The notes beneath the pieces are model-generated. The model saw only the letters and a list, made by a program, of their open reading frames with translations. It had not been told where the DNA came from and did no database searches. The position numbers were made by a program, and so were the translations under genes. Below are positions 36,093 through 45,952 of a DNA stretch of 46,213 nucleotides, one piece after another. The stretch comes from Bacteroidales bacterium (GTDB lineage: Bacteria; Bacteroidota; Bacteroidia; Bacteroidales; UBA932), in the NCBI GenBank assembly GCA_017961175.1, contig JAGCXV010000026.1:1-46213 (forward strand). The letters are read 5' to 3'. Positions within the stretch are counted from its first letter, which is position 1. Each line of letters begins with the position of its first letter.

Positions 36093-39000
36093 ATGAGCCT
36101 GTTTTCATCAGCAGTAAAGAAACCTATAACCACGGCGCTTATCTTCGTGGCTATAGCCATATTCGGTATATTCTCCCTGATAACGCTGCCTATCGACCTT
36201 TTCCCTCACATCGAGAGCAACACCATCATGGTCATGACCTCCTATTCTGGAGCCAGCGCATCGGATATCGAGAACAATATATCGAAGCCATTGGAGAACA
36301 CGCTCAACAGCGTGTCCTACCTCAAGCACATTTCTTCCCAGTCCAGGGAAAACGTTTCAGTAATATCACTTGAGTTCCAGTACGGAAGGGATATCGAGAC
36401 AGCGACCAACGATGTCCGCGACAAACTGGAAATGGTCAAGTCATATCTCCCTGACGGTGCGAGCAACCCTGTAATTTTCAAGTTCGGGTCTGACGATATT
36501 CCTATCCTCATCCTTTCAGTTACCGCCAAGGAAAGCATGGCCGGTCTGTACAAGATCATGGACGAGAAAATCGTCAACGAACTGGCCCGTGTAAACGGAG
36601 TGGGTTCAGTTTCGGTTTCCGGTATCCCGAAGAGGGAGATAATGGTACTCTGCGATCCGTATAAGCTTGACGCCTACAATCTTACGATAGAGGCCATTTC
36701 TTCCCTGATAGCATCGGAGAACAGGAATATCCCTGCAGGAACAATAGAGACAGGTTCCAACACTTATTCGCTTAGAGTGCAGAAAGAATTCGGCAGCTCT
36801 AAGGAAATAGAAGACCTCGTGGTCGGTTCCTATAACGGAGGAAACGTTTACCTGAGAGATGTTGCAAGAGTTGTGGACGGCCTTCAGGAAAGATCTCAGG
36901 AGAGTTTCATCAACGGTCAGCTCGGAGGTATGGTCATCATCCAGAAGCAGACCGGAGAAAACTCAGTCCAGATCGTGAACAAGGTTAAGGAGGTACTTCC
37001 TAAACTGGAAAAGAACCTGCCTTCAGACATCAAGCTTAATGTAATCATCGATACTACCGATAACATCACCCGCACCATCGGCTCCCTGGAGAGAACTATC
37101 GTCATCACCCTCTTTATCGTGATGCTTGTCGTGTTCTTCTTCCTCGGAAGATGGAGGGCCACAATCATCATTCTCATCACGATACCTATTTCCCTGCTTG
37201 CTTCCCTGGTTTATCTGTACGCCACGGGCAACACGCTGAATATGATATCTATGAGCTCCCTGTCCATTGCGATAGGTATGGTGGTGGATGCGGCGATCGT
37301 GGTGCTTGAGAACATCACATCCCACATAGACAAGGGAAGTAATCCGAAGCAGGCGGCGGTTTACGCTACCAACGAGGTTGCGATGGCCGTTGTAGCTTCA
37401 TCACTCACGACCTTGGCCGTGTTCCTACCTATGACATTGGTCAGCGGCCTTGCGGGAATCATGTTCCGCCAGCTGGGATGGATGGTCAGCATCGTTATCA
37501 CGGTTTCCACCCTTTGCGCCCTTGCCCTTACTCCTATGATGTGTTCTACAATGCTCAGGGCACAGAACAAGGACAAGGATTCCAAGTGGTACAAGATGCT
37601 GTTCACTCCTATCAACAAGTTCCTTGATTGGCTTAGCCGCTTCTATGCGAGGATTCTGGACTGGGCTCTGAGGCACAAGAGAATAGTGGTTGCGATAGCT
37701 ATTGGAGTTTTGGTAGCGGTCGGAGCTATTTGCGGACCTTTGATGAAGTCCGAGTTCATCCCAGAGCAGGATAACGGACGTATATCCGTAACCGTGCAGC
37801 TTCCAGTGGGAACCCGCCAGGAAATCACCAGAGACCTTGCCCTTGAACTGGATAGAAGATGGAGGGCTGAATTCCCTGAAATCCAGAGACTGGGACTTGC
37901 TGAAGGAACCGCGGATTCAGACAACATGTTTGCAAGCATGCGTTCCAACGGAAGCCATATCATAAGCATGAACATCAGTTGCGGAAGTATGGAAAAGAGG
38001 AAGAGGAGCATCAAGGAGATTTCCAACATAATGATGAGCGAGCTTGCCGAATACAACCAGATCAGAAGGTTCAACGTTGTGGCCGGAGGGCAGCAGGGAG
38101 GTATGGGTGGACAGACAGTCTGCCAGATAGATCTCTACGGCTATGACTTCGGCGCAACTGACGAGGCTGCCGCCCAGGTTTCCGCAATGTTCAAGGAACT
38201 CGGAGTAAAGCAGACGGTTATAAGCAGAGATGACTACATTCCTGAATACCAGGTGGATCTGGATAGAGAGAAAATTGCTCAGTATGGACTGAATACGGCA
38301 ACTGTAGCAACATTCCTCCGTAACCGCATCAACGGTGCCATCGCTTCCGAATACCGCGAGAGCGGAGACGAGTACGATATCCGAGTAAGATATGCTCCTG
38401 AATACAGGCAGAGCATGAAAGATGTGGAAAACATTACAGTGTACACTTCCACAGGCCAGGCCATCAAGCTGAGGGAGCTCGGAACTATCGTTGAAGCGAT
38501 GACTCCTCCAACTATTGCCAGAAAGGACCGTGAGAGATATGTTTCCGTCACCGCTCCTCTTCCTGACGGTATGGCAACTTCAGATATGAACGAGGCCATA
38601 ACCGCCAAGATAGAAGAGAATCCTCTGCCTTCCGGAGTTAGCTGGAAGATCGGCGGTACATACGATGACCAGGTCCAGACATTCCAGAGCCTCGGTCTTC
38701 TGATGGTTCTGATTATCATCCTGGTATTCATAGTGATGGCAGCTCAGTTCGAGAGCCTTACCTATCCGTTCGTCATCATGTTCGCCGTTCCGTTCGCCTT
38801 CGTGGGAGTTCTCATTGGACTTGTGCTTACCGGCACACCATTGAGTATAATGGCGATGGTCGGAGCGGTTATGACAATCGGTATCGTGGTTAACAACGGT
38901 ATTGTGCTCGTAGACTACGCCAACCTTAACCGCGAGAGGGGAATGGGCATCATCCGCGCCGTTGTGGACAGCGGTCACTCAAGACTCCGTCCGGTGCTTA

Positions 39001-39239
39001 TGACCACCCTTACCACCGTTCTGGGTATGCTTCCTCTGGCTTTGGGAAGAGGCGAGGGATCAGAAGTGTGGAGAGGTATGGGTATGACGGTTGCCTGGGG
39101 ACTTTCCGTATCGACGGTTGTTACCCTGGTGTTCGTTCCTGTACTCTACACGATCTTTGCGGCTTTCGGACTTACCAGAAAGAGAAAGAAGGCTCTTAAG
39201 GCAGCTGACAACAAACAACTTGCAATAAACAGCAAATAG
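36093..39239 (+). CDS. RND efflux transporter permease (AcrB/SwrC-like)
   Basis: 1048 residues with the two-fold RND layout: helix 1 at about 13-32, periplasmic porter domain, helices 2-6 about 340-490, then the second half with 'LIGLVLTGTPLSIMAMVGAVMTIGIVVNNGIVLVDYANL' (in parts). In helix 4 it has 'GMVVDAAIVVLEN' where AcrB has two Asp residues, and in helix 10 'VVNNGIVLVDY' in place of the AcrB Lys. This resembles the SwrC/HAE3-like group. Substrates unknown. Confidence 0.94.
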   Translation: MSLFSSAVKKPITTALIFVAIAIFGIFSLITLPIDLFPHIESNTIMVMTSYSGASASDIENNISKPLENTLNSVSYLKHISSQSRENVSVISLEFQYGRDIETATNDVRDKLEMVKSYLPDGASNPVIFKFGSDDIPILILSVTAKESMAGLYKIMDEKIVNELARVNGVGSVSVSGIPKREIMVLCDPYKLDAYNLTIEAISSLIASENRNIPAGTIETGSNTYSLRVQKEFGSSKEIEDLVVGSYNGGNVYLRDVARVVDGLQERSQESFINGQLGGMVIIQKQTGENSVQIVNKVKEVLPKLEKNLPSDIKLNVIIDTTDNITRTIGSLERTIVITLFIVMLVVFFFLGRWRATIIILITIPISLLASLVYLYATGNTLNMISMSSLSIAIGMVVDAAIVVLENITSHIDKGSNPKQAAVYATNEVAMAVVASSLTTLAVFLPMTLVSGLAGIMFRQLGWMVSIVITVSTLCALALTPMMCSTMLRAQNKDKDSKWYKMLFTPINKFLDWLSRFYARILDWALRHKRIVVAIAIGVLVAVGAICGPLMKSEFIPEQDNGRISVTVQLPVGTRQEITRDLALELDRRWRAEFPEIQRLGLAEGTADSDNMFASMRSNGSHIISMNISCGSMEKRKRSIKEISNIMMSELAEYNQIRRFNVVAGGQQGGMGGQTVCQIDLYGYDFGATDEAAAQVSAMFKELGVKQTVISRDDYIPEYQVDLDREKIAQYGLNTATVATFLRNRINGAIASEYRESGDEYDIRVRYAPEYRQSMKDVENITVYTSTGQAIKLRELGTIVEAMTPPTIARKDRERYVSVTAPLPDGMATSDMNEAITAKIEENPLPSGVSWKIGGTYDDQVQTFQSLGLLMVLIIILVFIVMAAQFESLTYPFVIMFAVPFAFVGVLIGLVLTGTPLSIMAMVGAVMTIGIVVNNGIVLVDYANLNRERGMGIIRAVVDSGHSRLRPVLMTTLTTVLGMLPLALGRGEGSEVWRGMGMTVAWGLSVSTVVTLVFVPVLYTIFAAFGLTRKRKKALKAADNKQLAINSK

Positions 39240-39241
39240 AT

Positions 39242-39532
39242 ATGAAAGCAGTTTTTATAGCATATAACGAGGCTCAGGGAGCAGCCGTTCTGGAGGCTCT
39301 GGAGAAGGTCTTCATAAAAGGTTTCACAATGTGGGAGCAGGTTCAGGGAAGAGGCTCAAAAGACGGAGAACCTCACCTTGGATCCCACGCCTGGCCAACA
39401 ATGAACTCAGCGATGGTAACCTTTGTGGATGACAATGCAGCAAAGAACCTGAAGGAAAGGCTCAAAGAGATAGACAACCTCAAGCCCGCCCTCGGACTCA
39501 GGGTTTTCACCTGGACCATCGACGAGGATTAA
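39242..39532 (+). CDS. PG0541-type transporter-associated protein
   Basis: 96 residues, PII-like ferredoxin fold by pattern ('MKAVFIAYNEAQGAAVLEALEK', 'FTMWEQVQGRGSKDGEPHLGSHAWPTMN', in parts). In Bacteroidota such a gene regularly follows an RND pump gene. It starts 2 bp after the permease stop and closes the operon; its stop codon overlaps the stop of the convergent glycosyltransferase gene. Confidence 0.88.
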   Translation: MKAVFIAYNEAQGAAVLEALEKVFIKGFTMWEQVQGRGSKDGEPHLGSHAWPTMNSAMVTFVDDNAAKNLKERLKEIDNLKPALGLRVFTWTIDED

Positions 39533-40536
39533 AAAGGAAGTTGAGAGAACTTTTTGTTGCCGGTAAAGAATTTCCGGATGATTGAATATGGGAGCATTCC
39601 GTAAGGGAGTGCTCCTTTTTCGTTTGGAGAAACAGAAACTTTTGCCTTGAGTTTTCCGTAATCGCGATGGGCTTTTATGACGCTTTTGAAATAGCTGAAT
39701 TTGCCCTGGAATATGTAGCAGACTGCAGAGAGTCCGTCGATGCATTTCCGGAGGAAAATCTTGGTGTTTTTGCCTTTTTCAGGAAGGTTTTTCCAGAGCA
39801 TCAGAAGATTGTTGCGGTAGTTGAGGTAAAGCTTCCTCGGCGAGTTGTTCGGAAGGGTTCCGCCTCCCACGTGATAGACTTTGCTCTGCGGCACGCACCA
39901 GATTTCTCCGCCGGCAAGGGCTGCTCTCCAGCAGAAATCTATTTCTTCCATATGGGCGAAGAATTCTTCTTCAAGTCCACCGAGTTTGCGGTAAATGTCG
40001 CTGCGCACAACCATGCAGGCTCCTGAGGCCCAGAAGCATCGCTGAGGATTGTCATACTGGCTCTTATCTTCTTCCACGCAGGAAAGTATTCTTCCGCGGC
40101 AAAGAGGGAAGCCCCACTTGTCTATGAAACCTCCTGAGGCTCCGGCATATTCAAACTGGTTCTTGTTGGCGTAGGAAAGGATTTTCGGCTGGCAGGCGGA
40201 TACTTGAGGATGGCTCTCCATAAAGTCTGTCAGGGTGTCCAGCCATCCGTCCGTAACTTCGATGTCAGAATTTATCAGGACATAGTATTTGTAGCCGTCC
40301 AGTTTTTCGAAGGCGCGGTTGTAGCCTCCGGTAAAACCATAGTTCCTGTCCAGCTGGATCCACTTGATTTTTGGATTGTCGGAGAATGCTTCTATGGACC
40401 CGTCTGTCGAGGCGTTGTCGGCAATGATCAGATCCGCCTCGGATTTGCTTTGCTGCAGGCTATTGAAAAGGGAAGGCAAGAACTTCTCGAGGAAGCCCTT
40501 GCCATTCCAATTCAATATAGTTACTGCAACTTTCAC
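39529..40536 (-). CDS. Family 2 glycosyltransferase
   Basis: 335 residues, GT-A fold: 'VAVTILNWNGKGFLEKFLPSL', 'IIADNASTDGS', the metal-binding 'VLINSDIEV', 'CFWASGACMVVRSDIY' and 'EEIDFCWRAALAGGEIW' (each in parts). It would add a sugar to a cell-surface glycan. It starts 14 bp after the POT transporter stop on the same strand. Confidence 0.9.
   Translation of the reverse strand: MKVAVTILNWNGKGFLEKFLPSLFNSLQQSKSEADLIIADNASTDGSIEAFSDNPKIKWIQLDRNYGFTGGYNRAFEKLDGYKYYVLINSDIEVTDGWLDTLTDFMESHPQVSACQPKILSYANKNQFEYAGASGGFIDKWGFPLCRGRILSCVEEDKSQYDNPQRCFWASGACMVVRSDIYRKLGGLEEEFFAHMEEIDFCWRAALAGGEIWCVPQSKVYHVGGGTLPNNSPRKLYLNYRNNLLMLWKNLPEKGKNTKIFLRKCIDGLSAVCYIFQGKFSYFKSVIKAHRDYGKLKAKVSVSPNEKGALPYGMLPYSIIRKFFTGNKKFSQLPF
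39590..39620 (+). terminator. Intrinsic terminator of the efflux operon, inside the glycosyltransferase gene
   Basis: GGAGCA (39591-39596) with TGCTCC (39610-39615), continued inward by TCC/GGA around GTAAG, then T5. It lies 58 nt past the PG0541 stop and wholly within the convergent gene's 3' coding end. Confidence 0.7.
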
Positions 40537-40550
40537 TTTGCAGTTATCGT

Positions 40551-42233
40551 TTAGTCAGAAGTAACTTTCTCGAGCCACTTGACCATACCCAGCATCACAG
40601 CCATTGAAATGAGGCAGAATGCAGCGAATACAGCCCAGGTTTCCCACTGCTGAGGGAACTTGCGGAGCATGGTGACTCCGAGTGCGATGAACAGGTTTCC
40701 TACTGCGGTTGCGGTAAGCCAGAGTCCCTGGCAGATTCCCTGAAGATGCTTAGGGGCAACCTTACTTACGAAGCTCAGTCCCAGAGGAGAGATGAACAGC
40801 TCAGCTACGGTCAGGAAGGAGTAGGTGAGGATCAGAACCGCAGGACTTGTTCTCATCGTAACCTTGACAGCCTCGCTGAGCGTGTCGAATGAATCCAGTG
40901 AAGGATATTTGTGGATGCAAGCGATGATGATCAGGAAGATGTATGCAAGAGCTGTGATGAACATACCCAGGGCAATCTTTCTCGGAGTGGAAACGTTCTT
41001 TCCTCTTGTTGCAAGCCATGCGAACAGACCCATGATGATAGGGGTGAGAATGATTACGAAGAACGGGTTGATGCACTGCCATACCTCAGGCGGAACATTC
41101 TCAGTGTTGACGAAGTCGCGGGCGAAGAATGAAAGGCTCTGGCCGTTCTGGTGGAATGAGAACCAGAAGAATACTGCAACACCAAGAACTGCGAACAGAG
41201 CGTAAAGCCTCTGCTTGATTTCCTTTGCATTTGCAATCCTTTCTTCCTCTGTGTAGTTGGCAACGGCCTTCTTTTCCTTCTTTGCCGGGTTAGGGAATTT
41301 CTTCTTTGTAGCAAGGAAGATGAGAAGTGAAATCACCATTGCTGCAACAGATGCGATATATGAGTAGTGAACGCCCGTGTTGAATACGTTCAGGTAATTC
41401 TCAGCGAACTCTGCTCCTGCAGGAAGAGCCTGAGCACCAGTCTGTACCTGCTCTGCGAGCTGGGTGAGATTGTTTGTCTGCTCTGCAGTCATTTCGGTTG
41501 TTTCGTTCAGGAACTGATGGCAAAGTTTTGGAAGGCTGGAGTTGTAGACAAGGTCGTGAGCCTTGAGCCACCAGCTTCTGAGCAGAGGGGCAACGAACGG
41601 AGCAATCACTCCACCTATGTTGATGAACACGTAGAAAATCTGGAAACCAGGGTCTCTCTTGGTCTTTCTCCTTTCAAGTTCTTCCTTGGAAATCTTTGCG
41701 CCTTCAGCCTCGAAGTTGTCATACATCTGGCCGACGATAGCCTGCAGGTTGCCTTTGAAAAGTCCGTTTCCGATTGCAATCAGAAGCAGTGCAAAGCAGG
41801 TGAAAACCAGGATGCCTGAAATGTGGCCGGTGGTGGCGGCGAAGGATTCTCCGAATACAGGAACTGCCAGCAGGGCATATCCTATAGCCATAACCAAAAG
41901 TCCGGAAATAATGGTTCCCTTGTAATTCTGCAGACGGTCTGCAATCAGGCCTCCAGGGAGGGCAAGAACATAAATAGAGAAATAGAATACCGCATAAATC
42001 CATCCGGCTGCATCATCGCTGATACCGAATTTGGAAGCAAGGAACAGGGCCAGGACGGCGTTCATGATATAGTAGCCGAACCTCTCTCCCATGTTACTCA
42101 AAGCGGCTGCAATCAATCCCTTCGGATGCTCCCTTTTTGCTTTTACAAGATAGAATATCAAAAGCGGAATAACCACGATCAATATCACTATCAGGATAAA
42201 TAGAGGGGCATTGGTTTCCCAAAGTTTTAACAT
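40551..42233 (-). CDS. POT family proton-dependent oligopeptide transporter
   Basis: 560 residues with about 14 hydrophobic helices. The family marks are 'LSNMGERFGYYIMNAVLALFL' (the ExxERFxYY motif near residue 50) and 'TVAELFISPLGLSFVSKVAP' in the C-terminal half. It brings di- and tripeptides into the cell using the proton gradient, in line with a peptide-using gut anaerobe and with pepD nearby. Confidence 0.95.
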   Translation of the reverse strand: MLKLWETNAPLFILIVILIVVIPLLIFYLVKAKREHPKGLIAAALSNMGERFGYYIMNAVLALFLASKFGISDDAAGWIYAVFYFSIYVLALPGGLIADRLQNYKGTIISGLLVMAIGYALLAVPVFGESFAATTGHISGILVFTCFALLLIAIGNGLFKGNLQAIVGQMYDNFEAEGAKISKEELERRKTKRDPGFQIFYVFINIGGVIAPFVAPLLRSWWLKAHDLVYNSSLPKLCHQFLNETTEMTAEQTNNLTQLAEQVQTGAQALPAGAEFAENYLNVFNTGVHYSYIASVAAMVISLLIFLATKKKFPNPAKKEKKAVANYTEEERIANAKEIKQRLYALFAVLGVAVFFWFSFHQNGQSLSFFARDFVNTENVPPEVWQCINPFFVIILTPIIMGLFAWLATRGKNVSTPRKIALGMFITALAYIFLIIIACIHKYPSLDSFDTLSEAVKVTMRTSPAVLILTYSFLTVAELFISPLGLSFVSKVAPKHLQGICQGLWLTATAVGNLFIALGVTMLRKFPQQWETWAVFAAFCLISMAVMLGMVKWLEKVTSD

Positions 42234-42256
42234 GTTGTGAAATCTTTTTTATTGCC

Positions 42257-42294
42257 GGACTTTCTTTTCCGTTTTGCCAGGCGGCCTGAAGTCC
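42257..42294 (-). promoter_or_regulatory. Stem-loop in the long leader of the POT transporter mRNA
   Basis: GGACTT (42294-42289, minus strand) pairs with AAGTCC (42262-42257), with an inner CAGG/CCTG hairpin. It sits in a leader of about 80 nt between the -7 box at 42321 and the ATG at 42233. No known riboswitch class was recognised. Confidence 0.35.
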
Positions 42295-42320
42295 GTTGAG
42301 AACGCCTGTCTTTCAAAACT

Positions 42321-42328
42321 CAAATATA
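42321..42328 (-). promoter_or_regulatory. -7 box of the POT transporter gene
   Basis: Minus-strand TAtaTTTG, 87 nt upstream of the start codon. The plus-strand gene that diverges from here has only an imperfect box, TATCTTTA (42352-42359). Confidence 0.5.
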
Positions 42329-42382
42329 ATGAATTATTGTTACAACTTTATTATCTTTATACCCGCAAATCGGAAATGAGTC

Positions 42383-43297
42383 ATGAAAAAGTTTTTCGCC
42401 GGAGCCGTTTACTGTCTTCTTTATGTCCTGGGCCTTATGCCTCTCCGTGTGCATTATTTTTTCTCCAGCATTTTCGCATTCATCCTGAGGAGGATTGTAA
42501 GATACAGATACTCCGTGATCGTGACCAATATCGCAAGGAGTTTTCCTGAAATGAAATACGGGGAGATCAAAACTCTCACCAGGAAATATTACTCTCACAT
42601 GTGCGATATCTTCGCGGAAAATATCTGGAATCTTGCACATTCCGCTTCCGCTTTGAGAAAACACATCTCGGTTTCAGGAACTGAGGTTGTCGACGAGCTT
42701 CAGAAAAAATACAACAATGTTCTTCTTGTAATGGGACATTGCGGAAACTGGGAACTTGTAAGCGCTGCGGTTGTTTCTCCTGAAGAAAGGACTCCCGACA
42801 GTTTCTCTTCCCATCCTGTGTATATGGTTTACAAGGCTGCGAGGAACAAGTTCTCCGATCTGATATTCAAGAAACTGCGAATGCGCGAATATAAAAAGTT
42901 CCAGTTCCCGGGAGAAGTTCTGGAAAGCAAGCAGGTGTTGCGTCACGCGCTGAAAAACAAAGACGGCAAGGCAACCTATGTTCTGATATCAGACCAGAAT
43001 TCGATCGGCGACCACGATCCTGTCGTAGATTTTCTGGGCCAGAAAACTTACATGCTTCCGGGCCCTGAATTTCTCGCTTCAAAACTCAGGATGCCTGTTG
43101 CATATTTAAGGATGAATCTTCTGTCGCGAGGCAAATATCATATTGAATTCGAGAAGATTACAGAAGAGGCTCATAATATGGAAGACTACTTTGTGACAAA
43201 AGAATTCGCTCGTCTTCTGGAACAGGATATCAGGAGCAACAAGGTCAACTGGCTTTGGAGTCACAGAAGATGGAAAAGAAATATACCCTCTGAGTGA
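42383..43297 (+). CDS. Lipid A biosynthesis acyltransferase (LpxL/HtrB family)
   Basis: 304 residues. One N-terminal membrane anchor, then the LPLAT fold with HCGNWE at 119-124 (Hx4E catalytic motif) and the later 'QNSIGDHDPVVDFLGQKTYMLPGPEFLA' (in parts). It adds a secondary acyl chain to lipid A at the inner membrane. Bacteroidota usually carry a single such gene of this length. Confidence 0.93.
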   Translation: MKKFFAGAVYCLLYVLGLMPLRVHYFFSSIFAFILRRIVRYRYSVIVTNIARSFPEMKYGEIKTLTRKYYSHMCDIFAENIWNLAHSASALRKHISVSGTEVVDELQKKYNNVLLVMGHCGNWELVSAAVVSPEERTPDSFSSHPVYMVYKAARNKFSDLIFKKLRMREYKKFQFPGEVLESKQVLRHALKNKDGKATYVLISDQNSIGDHDPVVDFLGQKTYMLPGPEFLASKLRMPVAYLRMNLLSRGKYHIEFEKITEEAHNMEDYFVTKEFARLLEQDIRSNKVNWLWSHRRWKRNIPSE

Positions 43298-43357
43298 GAG
43301 CAACTTTGACAAATTATTATTATAATTGCATAGCAATTCTTTCCAGCAATTAAGAAA

Positions 43358-44437
43358 ATGCAAATCGTAAAGAGAACATCGATATTTATCGCAGCTTTGC
43401 TGCTTGCCTCTGCAACTCCCTCTTTCTCACAGATTTTCAAAAGTACCGACGCTGCTCCTGCAGGAACTGTCATCTATTCTCTCCCTCAAACTTCGGTAAG
43501 GGTAACGGTAACGGTTTCTTTATCAAAATTCACAGCGGGACCTTATGCGGCTTATTCTGAAAAGTATCTGGGAACCAGTGCAGACCGCTCTTCAAAAAAC
43601 AGTTGCACAATAGAGGAAGTCGAGCTTACTCCACTTGTTGAAGCAGACCAGTCTTTGTGTGTTGCGCTGAACATAGGGAACTCCAAAAACGCTAGCGCGA
43701 ATTTCCTTAATTTCTGCACTCAGGGTTTGATTGTGGCGCCGGGATATTTCACAGCAGAAACAGCACCGGCAAGATTTCCTTCACCTGTGCAACCTTCTTT
43801 CAGCGAGGGTGTTGCAAACCTTACCACTCAGACAACACAACTTTATAAGAGCGTTACCAACGAAGATGGAGAAGTGGAAAAAGTTGCTGTTCCGCAAACA
43901 CAGACAGTAGCAAAAAGCCTTGAGAAAAAAGCTGAGGAAACAGCTCAGCTTATCTTCCGTCTCCGCGAAAAGAAAATCGACATCCTCACCGGAGACACTG
44001 ATGCAAACTACAGCGGTGCGGCTCTTGGAAGCGCAGTTGAAAAGATGACCCTTCTGGAGAATGAATACACTTCTCTCTTTACGGGAAAAACTACCGTTGC
44101 AAAACAGACAGCAAGCTTCGAAGTTGTGCCAAAGGCAAAGAATGCAAAGCAGAGTTATGTAGTGTTCAGAATCTCCGACTCTCAGGGTCTTCTTCCTCCG
44201 GACAATATGAGCGGACGTCCTGTTTACCTGGAGCTTACAGTGACGGACGGAAAGATTGCTCCGGAAGTTTCAGCAGAAGAGATTGCTGCCTCTAAAGGCA
44301 AGGTGGCCTACAGGATGCCGCTTGTTGTCACAGCCCGTCTGCTGGATGGACAGACCGTTATCGGCCAGACGAGGATTCCTGTTTACCAGTTTGGAAGGCT
44401 TGCATACTTTCCATTGGATTTAGCTTTGGGAAAATAG
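43358..44437 (+). CDS. DUF4831 family secreted protein
   Basis: 359 residues. Signal peptide ending ATPSFS-Q, then 'AGTVIYSLPQTSVRVTVTVS' and 'LREKKIDILTGDTDANYSGAALG' (in parts), as in DUF4831, a Bacteroidota family of unknown function. pepD follows after 21 bp, so the two are likely in one transcript. Confidence 0.75.
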   Translation: MQIVKRTSIFIAALLLASATPSFSQIFKSTDAAPAGTVIYSLPQTSVRVTVTVSLSKFTAGPYAAYSEKYLGTSADRSSKNSCTIEEVELTPLVEADQSLCVALNIGNSKNASANFLNFCTQGLIVAPGYFTAETAPARFPSPVQPSFSEGVANLTTQTTQLYKSVTNEDGEVEKVAVPQTQTVAKSLEKKAEETAQLIFRLREKKIDILTGDTDANYSGAALGSAVEKMTLLENEYTSLFTGKTTVAKQTASFEVVPKAKNAKQSYVVFRISDSQGLLPPDNMSGRPVYLELTVTDGKIAPEVSAEEIAASKGKVAYRMPLVVTARLLDGQTVIGQTRIPVYQFGRLAYFPLDLALGK

Positions 44438-44458
44438 TACGATTAAACACAGATATTA

Positions 44459-45925
44459 ATGAAAACTATCGATCAGTTACAACCAAAGGAAGTTTGGACA
44501 ATTTTCAGCGAACTTGCAAAAGTTCCGCGTCCATCCAAAAAAGAACATAAGGCAGTAGAGTTTGTTTACAACTTCGGAAAGAAGCTCGGACTTGAGACTA
44601 TCAAGGACGAAGTAGGAAACGTTGTTATCCGCAAACCTGCAACCAAGGGAATGGAGAAGAAGGCCGGTCTGATTCTCGAGGCTCACCTTGATATGGTTCC
44701 TCAGAAGAATCCGGATGTAAAGCACAATTTCGAGACAGATCCTATCAAACCAAGAATCGTAGGTGACCTTGTTTATGCAACCGGCACCACTCTTGGAGCA
44801 GATAACGGAATGGGTGTCAGCATGGCACTTGCCGTTCTGCAGTCAAAGACTATGCAGCACGGTCCAATCGAGTGTCTGTTCACCGTTGACGAGGAAACCG
44901 GCATGACCGGTGCAAGAGCCTTGAAGCCAGGCATTCTCAAGGGAGAGATTCTGGTTAACCTCGATTCCGAGACTGAGGGTATCCTCTATGTCGGCTGCGC
45001 AGGCGGTCTGGATGGCGAGGCTACTTTCAACTACAAGACAGAGAAAGTTCCTGCAGGATATGTTTTCAAGAAAGTTGCAGTCAGCGGACTTATCGGAGGT
45101 CACTCCGGAATGGACATCGTTCTCTACAGGGCAAACTCAAACAAGATTCTTGCAAGAGTTCTCCTTCCTGTAATGAGAGACCTGAACGCTCGTCTGGTTT
45201 GCATCAGCGGCGGCAGCATCCGCAACTCAATTCCTAGAGATTCCCACGCTATAGTCGCAGTTCCTAAGAAGAACGAAAGGAAATTCTCTCTCCACGTAAG
45301 CAAGATCCGCAAGGAAGCATCCTTTGAATATCAGTATACAGACAAGGATCTGAAGATCACTGTAACTCCGGTTAAGGAGAAGGCTCCTGCAATCGAGAAG
45401 GCAACGGCTCTGTCCATCGTAAGGGCAATCGCTTCCATTCCTAACGGAGTATGGAGAATGAGCGACACCGTTCCGGGATTCGTAGAGACATCAAACAATA
45501 TGGCTATCATCCAGCAGGATGCCAAGACCATCAAGATCCACTCCCTGATGAGAAGTTCCATCGATTCAGAGAAGTACGAGCTTGCTGAAAGCATGAGAGC
45601 CATCGTTGAGCTGGCTGGCGGAAAGTGCGCCTTCAGCGGCGGATATTCCGGATGGCAGCTGGATATGAATTCTCCTATCCTCAAGGTTTCCAAGGAAGTT
45701 TACAAGAAGCTCTACAAGAAGGATCCTGAGGTTACCGGAATCCATGCCGGACTTGAGTGCGGTATTCTCGGAGCCACCTATCCTGAGTGGGATATGATTT
45801 CCTTCGGTCCTACAATCTTCTCACCTCACTCACCTGACGAGAGAGTAAATATCGAGAGCGTAGGCAAGTGCTGGAAGTATCTCGTTGAACTCCTTAAGGA
45901 GGCTCCTGTTTCAAAGCGCAAATAA
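44459..45925 (+). CDS. pepD: Aminoacyl-histidine dipeptidase (PepD, M20 family)
   Basis: 488 residues. Di-zinc peptidase for Xaa-His dipeptides such as carnosine, and for other short peptides. Metal ligands lie in 'EAHLDMVPQ' and 'TLGADNGMG'; 'DEETGMTGA' holds the catalytic Glu; 'LIGGHSGMDI' and 'GIHAGLECGI' are the dimerisation-domain and C-terminal His blocks. Complete and of normal length. Confidence 0.95.
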   Translation: MKTIDQLQPKEVWTIFSELAKVPRPSKKEHKAVEFVYNFGKKLGLETIKDEVGNVVIRKPATKGMEKKAGLILEAHLDMVPQKNPDVKHNFETDPIKPRIVGDLVYATGTTLGADNGMGVSMALAVLQSKTMQHGPIECLFTVDEETGMTGARALKPGILKGEILVNLDSETEGILYVGCAGGLDGEATFNYKTEKVPAGYVFKKVAVSGLIGGHSGMDIVLYRANSNKILARVLLPVMRDLNARLVCISGGSIRNSIPRDSHAIVAVPKKNERKFSLHVSKIRKEASFEYQYTDKDLKITVTPVKEKAPAIEKATALSIVRAIASIPNGVWRMSDTVPGFVETSNNMAIIQQDAKTIKIHSLMRSSIDSEKYELAESMRAIVELAGGKCAFSGGYSGWQLDMNSPILKVSKEVYKKLYKKDPEVTGIHAGLECGILGATYPEWDMISFGPTIFSPHSPDERVNIESVGKCWKYLVELLKEAPVSKRK

Positions 45926-45952
45926 CACACTAACTCTTTAATACAAATTATT

